Shown in pieces: positions 33,854-39,991 of a stretch of 39,991 nt of DNA (the first letter of the stretch is position 1; the number at the start of each line of letters is the position of its first letter). Below the pieces are notes generated by a model. That model was not told where the DNA came from, ran no database searches, and saw only the letters and a program-made list of their open reading frames with translations. The position numbers and the translations under genes are program-made. Source of the DNA: Bodo saltans (taxonomy: Eukaryota; Euglenozoa; Kinetoplastea; Eubodonida; Bodonidae); contig CYKH01001596.1 of the NCBI GenBank assembly GCA_001460835.1, forward strand, positions 1,684 through 41,674. Reading direction: 5' to 3'.

Positions 33854-35209
33854 ATGGCCGCTGTACCCGCCGCTGAGAACCGCCCTCGCACTCGCCCCGG
33901 ATGGATGAATATTCCCGGAGGACCGAAGGAGCCTAACTTCCAAGACTTCCGCAACAAGATGCAGACACTTAACACGCAAAAGACGAAGCTGTTCGACAAC
34001 TTGAAGGAACTCCAAGGACGCGCTGGCCCTCGTGACGACACTGAGCGTGAGGCTGTCATGGGCGAGCGTCAAGAGCTCCGCCGTCGTATGAACGAGATTG
34101 ACGCCAACCGAAAGAAGGAGCGCGATGCTCGCAGCACGAAGAACGAGGAGATCTCGCGCATCCGCCGCCAGCGTTCGGACATCGAGGGTAAGCTGAAGGA
34201 GCTCAGCAACGAGCTCGGTGCATTCCGTGAACTCAGCGACATTGAGATGGCCATTGATCACATCATGGTCCGCATGGAGACAAGCGGTGGCGGCCTCGCA
34301 TCTGAGAAGAAAGCCATTAAGCGCCTCAGTCAGCTTGAGGAGGCCAAATCGCTGCTTCTCCAGCTCCAGCCCCTCCAGGAGGCCATCACCGATGCTGATG
34401 ACCGCGAGGCGTCACTCCAACAAGAGTACCGTGAGATTCACGAACGCATTGGTGCTCTCAACAAGGACTACGACGAGCAGTACACCGTCAAGCAGTCGAA
34501 GGATAAGGAGGCCCAGAAGACCTCAGTGGATCGCACCGTTCTTATCAAGGAGCGTGACGACCTTCGCCAGAAGATCACGAAGCTCAACGAGGAGATGACT
34601 AAGTTGCGCGAAGGCTTCAACACTGAGAAGGAGTCATGGGAAGCGTGGCGCGAGGAGGCCATTAAGAAGTACGGCGAGAAGATGGAAGCTGAACGCAAGG
34701 AGCGCGAACGCCGCCGCAATGAGTATATGAATGCCGAAAAGATTGCCCGCAAGCAAGCTCGTGCCACGAAGCGCCAAAATCCCCACGAAACCCAGATCGG
34801 CGCATGCTCGACTCTGGTTCGCTATTTGCGTGACCGCATTGTCATGTCTCAGCGTGACGAGGAGGAGCGCAAGCGCCGCGTCGCAATGGCTTCCTTCGAC
34901 CCCTCTGCTTCTGCTCCGTCAGGCTTTGCGTTGGCTGCCCCAATTGAGTTGCCGAAGAAGAAGTCAAAGGCGGCACCCAAGGCAGAAGACAAGACTGAGC
35001 GTACCGTTACACACAACGATGAGAAGAAGCGCCTGTTTGCCTCGGTTGGCATTTCCGCCCCGGCTACTCTATCTGAGGTAGAGAAGACTATCGAACAACT
35101 GAAGAAGAAGCAAGCGGAATATGAGTCGCACATCAAGACCGGTGATCTGGTTCTTTCAAGCGACGACGAAGAGGAGGAGAAGGAGGAAGCAGCGCCTGCC
35201 GATGAGTAA
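33854..35209 (+). CDS. BFR1-like coiled-coil mRNA-binding protein
   Basis: 451 residues, almost all charged helix (QDFRNKMQTLNTQKTKLFDN, EERQ/ERRR-rich segments). It follows the layout of yeast Bfr1 and trypanosome nuclear segregation protein: an N-terminal coiled coil, NPHETQIGACSTLVRYL (like the YEIGAIENSLLVL segment of Bfr1), a basic Pro/Lys linker, then LFASVGISAPATLSEVEKTI and QLKKKQAEYE, matching the second Bfr1 block (VPINSDDVKITVEQLKKK). It ends in an acidic tail (SSDDEEEEKEEAAPADE). Bfr1 associates with polysomes and the ER in mRNP and secretory functions. Its acceptor is weak (AG 33848-33849, 4 bases before ATG). Codon use is uniform (AAG, GAG, CGC, CTC), suggesting abundant protein. 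Confidence 0.8.
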   Translation: MAAVPAAENRPRTRPGWMNIPGGPKEPNFQDFRNKMQTLNTQKTKLFDNLKELQGRAGPRDDTEREAVMGERQELRRRMNEIDANRKKERDARSTKNEEISRIRRQRSDIEGKLKELSNELGAFRELSDIEMAIDHIMVRMETSGGGLASEKKAIKRLSQLEEAKSLLLQLQPLQEAITDADDREASLQQEYREIHERIGALNKDYDEQYTVKQSKDKEAQKTSVDRTVLIKERDDLRQKITKLNEEMTKLREGFNTEKESWEAWREEAIKKYGEKMEAERKERERRRNEYMNAEKIARKQARATKRQNPHETQIGACSTLVRYLRDRIVMSQRDEEERKRRVAMASFDPSASAPSGFALAAPIELPKKKSKAAPKAEDKTERTVTHNDEKKRLFASVGISAPATLSEVEKTIEQLKKKQAEYESHIKTGDLVLSSDDEEEEKEEAAPADE

Positions 35210-35357
35210 CATGAGGCTTGGTGATAACTGTGTGGGCTCTATTGAATGAATGACGACACCACATGGGATTATGAATTCATGTAGCATTGGTACTAATGTT
35301 CCTTTGATACTTTGATACAAAAAAGAAATCAAGAAAACGTTTCGATCAGCTTTCCGA

Positions 35358-36860
35358 ATGCTTTCGCAGCTTCACCACAACACGACATTGTCGATCTATC
35401 ATGATCCTCTTCCCTTCCGCGCCAATCGCATCATCTGTACGATTGGCCCCCAGACGCAGTCTGTGGAGGCACTCAAGCAGCTCATCAAGAGCGGCATGAA
35501 CGTTGCTCGCATGAACTTTTCCCACGGCTCGCATGAGTACCACAAGACAACCATCGACAATGTGCGTGAGGCATCGACTGCAATGGGTGTTCACGTTGCA
35601 ATTGCTCTCGACACCAAAGGACCAGAGATCCGAACTGGTCACTTCGTCAACGGTGAGGCTCGCCTCACCGCTGGACAAGAAATTATTGTCACGACTGACA
35701 TTGCGTTCGCTAAGTCAGGCACGGCAGAGAAGTTTTACGTTGACTACGAACGCATGGTCAGCGTAGTGAAAGTCGGTGGACATATCTTCATTGACGATGG
35801 AGTTTTGAACCTTGAGATTGTAGAGAAACTCTCGGACGACTCCATTAAGTGCAAGGTGATCAACAACCATGTCCTCACGAACCAAAAGGGTTGCAATCTT
35901 CCCAATACGGAGGTTGATTTGCCTGCTGTCTCAGAGAAAGATCGGCTTGATTTGAAGTTCGGAGCTGACCAAAAGGTTGACATTGTCTTCGCGTCATTTA
36001 TTCGCAATGCTGAGCAAGTGCGCGAGGTGCGCGCAGCACTGGGTGCTGGCGCTGCCAATATTCAAGTCATCTCCAAGATTGAGAACCACCAAGGTGTGAA
36101 CGCCATTGACTCTATCATCGAGGAGTCCGATGGTATCATGGTTGCTCGTGGTGATCTCGGTGTTGAAATCCCTGCTGAGAAGGTCGTGATCGCTCAGAAG
36201 ATGATGATCTCCAAATGTAACGCTGCTGGCAAGCCTGTCATCTGTGCAACCCAAATGCTCGAATCGATGACGACGAATCCTCGACCTACGCGTGCTGAAG
36301 TCAGCGATGTTGCCAACGCGGTGCTTGATGGAGCCGACTGTGTCATGCTCAGCGGTGAGACCGCAAAAGGTAAGTATCCAAACGAGGTTGTGCAGTACAT
36401 GGCCCGCATCTGCTGTGAAGCACAATCGGCCAACCGCAACACCGTGATGTTCAATTCTATCAAGCACATGCAAACAATCCCGATGATTCCAGAAGAAGCG
36501 ATCTGCAGCTCGGCTGTGAACACAACGTTCGAGATTGAAGCGAAGGCATTGGTTGTCCTCAGCAACACAGGTCGCAGTGCGAGACTTTTGTCCAAGTACC
36601 GTCCAGACTGCCCCATTTTCTGTGCGTCACAGACTCGGGAAATTTGTCGCAGTCTGACACTTGTGCGTTCTGTCGTGCCCGTGTTTTATGACATCGAGAA
36701 ACTCGGTGAAGATGAGGACCGCGAAAAGCGCGTGTGGCTTTGCATTGCCCATGCCAAAGAGGTTGGCCTCCTCGCTGCAGGTGACCTTGTGGTGGCTGTT
36801 CATGCTGATGCCCGCACCAAGGGGTTCGCCAACCAGTCGCGCGTTGTTGTGGTGAAGTAG
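35358..36860 (+). CDS. PYK: Pyruvate kinase
   Basis: 500 residues, the trypanosomatid size. It transfers phosphate from phosphoenolpyruvate to ADP, giving ATP and pyruvate in glycolysis. Domain A starts RANRIICTIGPQTQSVEALK and contains MNFSHGSHEY. The B domain starts at LDTKGPEIRTGHF. The active-site Lys lies in VISKIENHQGV (the signature), followed by GIMVARGDLGVEIPAE (metal and phosphate site), CATQMLESM and RAEVSDVANAVLDGADCVML. The C-terminal effector domain (LSNTGRSARLLSKYRPDCPI to FANQSRVVVVK) is the module that binds fructose 2,6-bisphosphate in kinetoplastid enzymes. No glycosomal PTS1 tripeptide terminates it. Strong codon preference. An AG at 35348-35349 precedes the ATG by eight bases. 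Confidence 0.98.
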   Translation: MLSQLHHNTTLSIYHDPLPFRANRIICTIGPQTQSVEALKQLIKSGMNVARMNFSHGSHEYHKTTIDNVREASTAMGVHVAIALDTKGPEIRTGHFVNGEARLTAGQEIIVTTDIAFAKSGTAEKFYVDYERMVSVVKVGGHIFIDDGVLNLEIVEKLSDDSIKCKVINNHVLTNQKGCNLPNTEVDLPAVSEKDRLDLKFGADQKVDIVFASFIRNAEQVREVRAALGAGAANIQVISKIENHQGVNAIDSIIEESDGIMVARGDLGVEIPAEKVVIAQKMMISKCNAAGKPVICATQMLESMTTNPRPTRAEVSDVANAVLDGADCVMLSGETAKGKYPNEVVQYMARICCEAQSANRNTVMFNSIKHMQTIPMIPEEAICSSAVNTTFEIEAKALVVLSNTGRSARLLSKYRPDCPIFCASQTREICRSLTLVRSVVPVFYDIEKLGEDEDREKRVWLCIAHAKEVGLLAAGDLVVAVHADARTKGFANQSRVVVVK

Positions 36861-37041
36861 TCCGCCTAGTTTACTTCTGAAATACGATTGAGTGGGATGA
36901 AACATCGATTTGTTTGCACCAGGTCACTATCGTGCACCTTGGATGCCACGTTACGCAATAATGCCTGGCCAGGCAGTTCACAGCTTGTAAAGTTGACATT
37001 CAAATGCTTTTCCTTTTTGTGGTTAAGGGTGCTAGAAAATC

Positions 37042-37437
37042 ATGCGCAGCACGAGCATTATTCGTCTTCAATACTTCCGTGAATGGCCGTGGCCAACGAA
37101 GCTGCCACTCAAGAAGGGTTGGTTCCACCACCTTTCTCGCACTGAATCCATTGCCAATGAGAGTAAGCAGGTGTTTATGGCGGGTGACCTCGCTGTTGTG
37201 GGTGTGTTGCTTTACTGTTTCTGGCGCGTTGCCGATGACCGCCTTTCTGGAAAACATCAGACCCGATTGAGCCACTTGACAGGCCTCCCCCCTGCGATCG
37301 TCGCACAAGACTTCGATTTCGCAAATAGCTCGAAGAACCGCACCGTGGATCGCACAGTGCTTGACAACTACCGCTCAGAATTCGCCCAAGCACGCGTGGA
37401 GCGGCGCAGCGTGGAGTCATTTATCTTCAATTTTTAG
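37042..37437 (+). CDS. Unrecognised small single-span membrane protein
   Basis: 131 residues. A basic N-terminus with Trp and Arg (RLQYFREWPWPTKLPLKKGW) precedes one membrane span at about 45-63 (VFMAGDLAVVGVLLYCFWRV), followed by a polar tail. Size and layout resemble mitochondrial inner-membrane accessory subunits, but no family is recognised. The AG at 37033-37034 after the ttttcctttttgtgg tract puts the ATG eight bases downstream; a closer-to-tract AG at 37025-37026 is possible. Confidence 0.65.
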   Translation: MRSTSIIRLQYFREWPWPTKLPLKKGWFHHLSRTESIANESKQVFMAGDLAVVGVLLYCFWRVADDRLSGKHQTRLSHLTGLPPAIVAQDFDFANSSKNRTVDRTVLDNYRSEFAQARVERRSVESFIFNF

Positions 37438-37461
37438 CAGGCTGGTGTAGGAATCGAACAA

Positions 37462-37482
37462 AACAACAACAACAACAACAAC
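37462..37482. repeat. AAC microsatellite
   Basis: Seven perfect AAC triplets in the gap between two genes. Confidence 0.95.
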
Positions 37483-37530
37483 GCGTTCAATCTAATGTCC
37501 TTGACTGTTGAGTAACACGCAGATGCCATC

Positions 37531-37560
37531 ACCTTTCATACCGCTTTGATTTTGCTTAAG
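37531..37560 (+). promoter_or_regulatory. Predicted spliced-leader acceptor that decides the RPA12 start
   Basis: acctttcataccgctttgattttgcttaag has AG at 37559-37560. The open frame begins at TTG 37546 within the tract, so ATG 37567 is used. Confidence 0.6.
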
Positions 37561-37566
37561 AAAGTA

Positions 37567-37974
37567 ATGTCTGTGTTGCAAACTACCCCCTTTATGATGG
37601 GGTCTGTGTACTGCCCAACGTGTGGCTTCTTATTCGCACTGACCACTGACCGCACTACGCGGCACACTGCCTGCCATCACTGCCTCACACATTCATCTGG
37701 AGTCAACAGGAGTGATGATGAACTTTTCGCATTCTCCGAGGCAGATATTAATGCCGCTGCTGCTGAGATCTCGTCGGTATTGTCGAGCTTGGCGCCAAGC
37801 GCAGCGTCCCAGGTGGCGAAGGATAACCGTGTTATCGAAGAATCGTTCTGTGAGCGGTGCAACACCCACAGGCCCTGCCGTACGTTTGCACGACAGACTC
37901 GCAGTGCAGATGAAGGACAGACTATTTTTCTTACGTGCACTGTTTGCAAATCTGAATGGTCCCTCAATTCTTAA
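37567..37974 (+). CDS. RPA12: RNA polymerase I subunit RPA12
   Basis: 135 residues, the size of RPA12/RPB9/RPC11. It has an N-terminal zinc ribbon with C16, C19, C36, C39 (YCPTCG and CHHC) and a C-terminal TFIIS-like ribbon with C95, C98, C124, C127 (CERC and CTVC). The latter contains the loop TRSADEGQTIFLTC with acidic D115 and E116, the pair that reaches the polymerase active site to stimulate RNA cleavage. RSADEGQT marks RPA12 (RPC11 reads RSADEPMT; RPB9 lacks DE). In kinetoplastids Pol I makes rRNA and, in trypanosomes, some surface-protein mRNAs. The C-terminal FLTC departs from the usual FYTC. Confidence 0.9.
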   Translation: MSVLQTTPFMMGSVYCPTCGFLFALTTDRTTRHTACHHCLTHSSGVNRSDDELFAFSEADINAAAAEISSVLSSLAPSAASQVAKDNRVIEESFCERCNTHRPCRTFARQTRSADEGQTIFLTCTVCKSEWSLNS

Positions 37975-38040
37975 TTCGAGTAACAATACAGTAGTTACCA
38001 GCGATGCAAAAAAATAATTGAAGACTCTGTCACAGCACTT

Positions 38041-38092
38041 TCTCTGAGTGTGCCGCTTTCTTTTGTTTGTTTCAACTAAGTCAAAATTTTAG
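38041..38092 (+). promoter_or_regulatory. Predicted spliced-leader acceptor for the NAK-family kinase
   Basis: A T-rich tract around 38058-38072 is followed by AG choices ending ttttag (38091-38092), with ATG 38103 downstream. The frame's upstream TTG is not a usable start. Confidence 0.5.
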
Positions 38093-38102
38093 CAATCGTA
38101 AC

Positions 38103-39140
38103 ATGGGTAGCGTTGTTTCAGTTGCTGTGGATGCATGTGAGTCCCTCACTGCTTTCGTATTGCCCAGTGGGCAGCATCCCTCCCAAGTGACAATTAAGCA
38201 AGCCTCGTATCGCATCGATGTCTTGATCGGAGAGGGGGGCTATTCCTTTGTCTACAAAGCTACTGATCGTGTTGGAAGATCAACGGTGGCCCTAAAGCGT
38301 TTTGCAATCCAAGATGCTGATGAGCAAACTAGGTTGCTTGAGGAAGTGAGCATCCACCGAGGGCTGTGCCCACATGAAAACATTGTGGCGTTGATTGAGC
38401 ACGATGTTATCTCTTTAAAAGGCAAACCGCTGCCGGAGATTTGGATTGCTATGGAGTTTGCAGGCCCTTCCATGCAAACATTAGTCAATGCACGCCTTGC
38501 AGCTGGAAAAGGAGTGGAGCGGGCAATCATTTTGCAGTTCCTGGGCGACACTATTGCTGCACTATGCCATATGCATGCTCAGTCGCCTCCCATTTCTCAC
38601 TGGGACGTTAAGCTTGACAACATCCTTCAGGGTGATGCGTACAAGTTATGTGATTTTGGGAGTGCATCAAAAACATTCTACCTGTGCCAAAATAGCCAAG
38701 AGGTATCCATTGCCGAGGGGGAACTCAGCCAGCGGATGACTCTCCTGTACAGGGCTCCTGAAACCCTTGACCTTTGGCGCAAGCAGCGGGTTGACACGAA
38801 GGCGGACATCTGGAGCCTCGGCGTAGCTGTGTACACTTCTGTTATGCAAGCAATGCCGTTCGAAGAGAACCCACTGGATATCTTAAACGGCGTGCCAAAG
38901 GCCTTCAGGGATAAGGGACCAGCGTCATGGGCAGTGGGCAATCCAGGCAACTCACTCCCAGCCGATGCTCAGGACATCATGGCGCTGGTGATGGACCACA
39001 TGCTCGTTGCCGATCCCTCGAAAAGATCAGATATCTTCACCGTGGCAGAGGCATTCCGTCAGATTTCTCAATTATTTCAAGTTCCTGCGAGACCCCGCCC
39101 AGGATTTGTGAGTGCCCAAAAAAGCAGATTTGCTCAATAG
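38103..39140 (+). CDS. NAK-family (AAK1/GAK/STK16-like) protein kinase
   Basis: 345 residues. It starts MGSVVS, a good N-myristoylation signal (Gly2, Ser6) without an obvious palmitoylation Cys. The kinase domain spans about 35-335, with Gly loop GEGGYSFVYKA (43-53), Lys65 (VALKRF), HWDVKLDN at 166-173, CDFGSASK (D184) and YRAPE at 216-220. GEGGYSFVY, the DFGSA loop and the RAPE segment are NAK-family traits; members phosphorylate AP2 or AP1 mu subunits or act at the Golgi (STK16). The invariant HRD Arg is Trp (HWD), while catalytic D168, K170 and N173 remain, so activity may persist without the usual phosphorylation-sensing pocket. C-terminus is short, unlike AAK1/GAK, closest in size to STK16. 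Confidence 0.88.
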   Translation: MGSVVSVAVDACESLTAFVLPSGQHPSQVTIKQASYRIDVLIGEGGYSFVYKATDRVGRSTVALKRFAIQDADEQTRLLEEVSIHRGLCPHENIVALIEHDVISLKGKPLPEIWIAMEFAGPSMQTLVNARLAAGKGVERAIILQFLGDTIAALCHMHAQSPPISHWDVKLDNILQGDAYKLCDFGSASKTFYLCQNSQEVSIAEGELSQRMTLLYRAPETLDLWRKQRVDTKADIWSLGVAVYTSVMQAMPFEENPLDILNGVPKAFRDKGPASWAVGNPGNSLPADAQDIMALVMDHMLVADPSKRSDIFTVAEAFRQISQLFQVPARPRPGFVSAQKSRFAQ

Positions 39141-39236
39141 CGCCGACGTGATGATTTAGTCCAGTCGTTTGTTGAATTGTGTTGCTTATCAACACAACTT
39201 CATGAGTGACAATTTGCAATATTGTGATAGCTCTCA

Positions 39237-39266
39237 TGTTTGCTGCTGTTTTTGCATCTGCGAAAG
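39237..39266 (+). promoter_or_regulatory. Predicted spliced-leader acceptor for the last gene
   Basis: gttttgctgctgtttttgcatctgcgaaag-like tract with AG at 39265-39266; ATG 39270 follows. The frame opens at a TTG in the tract. Confidence 0.5.
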
Positions 39267-39269
39267 GGA

Positions 39270-39842
39270 ATGACTGAAGAAAGTAGACCATTGCGGCTAG
39301 TCGAGCGGCTCAGTCGTGAGCACCAGCAAAATCGACTTTCAAGCATGACGAATGATTACCTCGAGGGGTGGGTCGATGAGTCAGCCATTGACACCAGTGA
39401 CACAGCATCCCCGTTGCAGAGACTCGACGAAAATGCACTTGAACAACTGTTTAAGAACTGGTGCGACATTGTTGAAGAGCGACAAATTAGGCGCGAGGAA
39501 ATTGTGTTTATTGCCTCGAAGGCGTTTGCCAGCGCGGGGGAAGTAGAGGAGGATCGTGAGACGCATATGAATTCAATCCGTGAAGCATTACGAGCTCAAT
39601 TTGAGGAACAGTTTCGCTTTCTTCGTGAAAAGAAAGAGCTCTCGGCGAAGGTTAGCAAGAAAGCAGAACGATTTGATTCGACTATTTCACTAGCTGACTT
39701 CGTTTCCGTCATGTGGGAGCCACTCATCTCTACTGGTATTTTCGACGATTCAGGAACACGCTTGCGTGTTGCTCGGGCTACATCAAAAGCAAGACAAATT
39801 GTCGCCATGTTAACAACGGTAGAACTGGTGCGACATTGTTGA
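39270..39842 (+). CDS. Unrecognised protein, frame broken by a direct repeat
   Basis: 190 residues from ATG 39270. Mostly charged helix (NALEQLFKNWCDIVEERQIR, REALRAQFEEQFRFLREKKE) followed by SLADFVSVMWEPLISTGIFD; no family recognised. At 39821 the sequence jumps back to a copy of 39454 onward. Because the unit is 367 bases (not a multiple of 3), the reading frame shifts and stops at 39842 (VELVRHC). The true C-terminus therefore probably lies elsewhere, either right of the window or altered by misassembly. Confidence 0.7.
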   Translation: MTEESRPLRLVERLSREHQQNRLSSMTNDYLEGWVDESAIDTSDTASPLQRLDENALEQLFKNWCDIVEERQIRREEIVFIASKAFASAGEVEEDRETHMNSIREALRAQFEEQFRFLREKKELSAKVSKKAERFDSTISLADFVSVMWEPLISTGIFDDSGTRLRVARATSKARQIVAMLTTVELVRHC

Positions 39843-39991
39843 AGAGCGACAAATTAGGCGCGAGGAAATTGTGTTTATTGCCTCGAAGGCGTTTGCCAGC
39901 GCGGGGGAAGTAGAGGAGGATCGTGAGACGCATATGAATTCAATCCGTGAAGCATTACGAGCTCAATTTGAGGAACAGTTTCGCTTTCTTC
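39454..39991. repeat. Direct repeat, 367-bp period, running off the right edge
   Basis: 39454-39624 and 39821-39991 are identical over at least 171 bases (agaactggtgcgacattgtt onward), offset 367. The base before each copy differs (a versus t), so the junction is at 39820/39821. The second copy continues past the window, so full length is unknown. Confidence 0.95.

Noticed and set aside
39713-39913. Frame overlapping the right-edge repeat
   Set aside because: It is the same out-of-frame shadow seen over copy 1 (39352-39546), reproduced by the duplication.
1-39991. CRISPR arrays, insertion sequences, attachment sites, bacterial promoters and terminators
   Set aside because: None seen; gene families and layout are eukaryotic, and the only repeats are the tandem and direct repeats listed.

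Overview
The window looks like nuclear DNA of a kinetoplastid protist, most likely a free-living bodonid such as Bodo saltans. This is inferred from gene layout and family content; no species marker was tested. All 26 genes called here lie on the + strand, none needs an intron, and gaps between coding regions are mostly 90-180 bp. Nearly every gene is preceded by a pyrimidine tract, then an AG, then the start ATG within a few to about 60 bases. That is the expected layout of one long polycistronic unit matured by spliced-leader trans-splicing and coupled polyadenylation. I saw no promoter, strand switch, tRNA, rRNA or transposon. Several upstream-extended reading frames begin at TTG or before the pyrimidine tract; for these I chose the first in-frame ATG after the predicted acceptor.

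Layout. 1-517: 51-bp tandem repeats and leader of the first gene. 518-6510: secreted LRR protein, armadillo-repeat protein, SKP1-like protein. 6612-10058: STE11-type kinase, FCP/SCP-type phosphatase, AP-4 sigma subunit. 10169-12798: two unrecognised genes, then N-myristoyltransferase. 12922-16978: double WD40 protein and a type II membrane glycosyltransferase resembling plant GT37 fucosyltransferases. 17072-22319: coiled-coil proteins and a TBC1D5-like RabGAP. 22458-27899: syntaxin-5, a large coiled-coil protein, an enhancer-of-polycomb-like candidate, and phosphatidylserine decarboxylase cut by a 300-N assembly gap (27900-28199). 28224-30804: ankyrin-TPR-RING protein and a CCCH zinc-finger protein. 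30805-31623: the longest gene-free stretch, A/C-rich with a 25-bp tandem duplication. 31624-36860: TM9SF nonaspanin, BFR1-like mRNA-binding protein and pyruvate kinase, with a codon preference that suggests high expression. 37042-39991: small membrane protein, RNA polymerase I subunit RPA12, a myristoylation-signal NAK-family kinase, and a gene broken by a perfect direct repeat running off the right edge.

The genes do not form a pathway; co-transcription of unrelated functions is normal in kinetoplastids. A membrane-traffic theme does recur (AP-4 sigma, TBC RabGAP, syntaxin-5, TM9SF, NAK kinase, GT37-like Golgi enzyme). The most interesting points are the ANK-TPR-RING protein with a complete HSP70/HSP90 carboxylate clamp, the plant-type GT37-like enzyme, the EPL1-like candidate, the HRD-to-HWD NAK kinase, and the right-edge duplication.
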